The notes under the pieces were generated by a model. It was given only the letters and a program-made list of their open reading frames with translations, made no database searches and had not been told where the DNA came from. Shown here piece after piece: positions 8,571 through 9,121 of a DNA stretch of 9,121 nucleotides. Both the position numbers and the translations under genes were made by a program. The first letter of the stretch is position 1, and every line of letters starts with the position of its first letter. The stretch covers positions 1-9,121 of the forward strand of contig PQAI01000185.1 in assembly GCA_003105245.1 (NCBI GenBank), in the 5' to 3' direction. This stretch comes from Betaproteobacteria bacterium. Lineage in GTDB: Bacteria > Pseudomonadota > Gammaproteobacteria > Burkholderiales > Usitatibacteraceae.

Positions 8571-9121
8571 ATGCCCGCTCCCCGTTTCGTCCACCTTCGC
8601 CTGCACACGGAATACTCGATCGTGGACGGCATGGCGCGCGTGGACGACGCCGTGGCCGCCGCGGGCGCCGACGGCATGCCGGCGCTGGCCATCACCGACG
8701 CCGGCAACCTCTTCGGCGCGGTCAAGTTCTACCTCGCCGCCCGCGCGGGCGGCGTGCAGCCGGTCATCGGCTGCGACCTCGCGATCACGAACGAGAAGAA
8801 CCGTGACCAGCCCTTCCGGATCGTGGCCCTGTGCCGCGATGCCGCGGGCTACCTCGCCCTGTGCGACCTCATTACCCGTGCCTACTCGAGCAACCAGTGG
8901 CGCGGCCGGGCCGAGCTGCGCCGCGAGTGGCTGCAGGGCGCGCGGGGCCTCATCGTCCTTTCCGGGGCCGAAGGCGGCGACGTGGGCGCGGCGCTCGCAG
9001 CGGGCGCCACCGCGCACGCCGAGGAGCTCGCCCGCGGCTGGGCGCGCGACTTCCCCGGCGCCTTCTACGTGGAGCTGCAGCGAGCCGACCCGGAGAGGAG
9101 CGCCCCCTACGTGCGCGCGGC
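8571..9121 (+). CDS. dnaE: DNA polymerase III subunit alpha, N-terminal part (3' end outside window)
   Basis: The first 183 residues of the replicative polymerase subunit, about one sixth of the usual 1150-1180 aa; the frame is open to the window edge. The start MPAPRFVHLRLHTEYSIVDG and GMPALAITDAGNLFGAVKFY (35-54) match the PHP domain of proteobacterial DnaE closely, followed by QPVIGCDL (63-70), ARGLIVLSG (124-132) and GDVG (136-139). The N-terminal MxxPRFVHLR is typical of the housekeeping DnaE rather than the error-prone DnaE2/ImuC. Two metal ligands of an active PHP phosphoesterase are replaced (Arg10 where HxH is expected, Ala44 where TDH is expected), as in E. coli, so proofreading presumably relies on a separate DnaQ. 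It follows tadA on the same strand after 59 bases containing a TAGAAT box and an inverted repeat. The start codon is the only one preceding the conserved sequence, but has no Shine-Dalgarno. Confidence 0.95.
   Translation, partial: MPAPRFVHLRLHTEYSIVDGMARVDDAVAAAGADGMPALAITDAGNLFGAVKFYLAARAGGVQPVIGCDLAITNEKNRDQPFRIVALCRDAAGYLALCDLITRAYSSNQWRGRAELRREWLQGARGLIVLSGAEGGDVGAALAAGATAHAEELARGWARDFPGAFYVELQRADPERSAPYVRA

Overview
The window is dense, very GC-rich chromosomal DNA from a Gram-negative bacterium. An outer-membrane TonB-dependent receptor, an E. coli-type two-subunit transhydrogenase (undivided PntA plus PntB) and a DnaE whose PHP metal ligands are substituted as in E. coli all point to Proteobacteria. 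The GC-rich codon use and the TAGAAT/GAGAAT -10-like boxes next to start codons make a betaproteobacterium my best guess, but this is an inference from style and not from a marker gene. Every gene is closely packed. There is no tRNA, rRNA, CRISPR array, insertion sequence or other mobile element, and no gene-free stretch over 160 bases.

Layout, left to right. (1) The C-terminal barrel half of a TonB-dependent receptor, cut by the window edge (1-1220). (2) pntA-pntB, a two-gene operon for the proton-translocating NAD(P) transhydrogenase (1297-4306). (3) On the minus strand and convergent with pntB, a cupin-type AraC-family regulator (4332-5336). (4) Divergent from it across a 158-bp region rich in CGGAC repeats, a small SnoaL/NTF2-fold protein (5495-5890) followed by a class I SAM-dependent methyltransferase (5956-6807). 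(5) A secreted six-bladed beta-propeller protein of unknown function (6878-8017). (6) tadA, the tRNA adenosine deaminase (8065-8511). (7) The start of dnaE, the replicative DNA polymerase III alpha subunit, running off the right edge (8571-9121).

How the parts relate. PntA and PntB form one membrane complex that uses the proton-motive force to make NADPH from NADH. The regulator, the SnoaL-like protein and the methyltransferase look like a small accessory module: a ligand-sensing AraC-type activator or repressor next to a divergent two-gene unit that may modify a small molecule. That is the most system-like part of the window, but the substrate cannot be read from sequence. tadA and dnaE are core housekeeping genes.

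The most interesting structural signal is in expression. The transhydrogenase genes, the SnoaL gene and the methyltransferase gene have clear Shine-Dalgarno sequences. The propeller gene and tadA have none, and each carries a -10-like hexamer ending exactly six bases before the ATG, the geometry expected of leaderless transcripts. dnaE also lacks a Shine-Dalgarno sequence and has a perfect 7-bp inverted repeat between its -10-like box and the ATG. I see no clear previously undescribed system. The findings are leads of modest strength.
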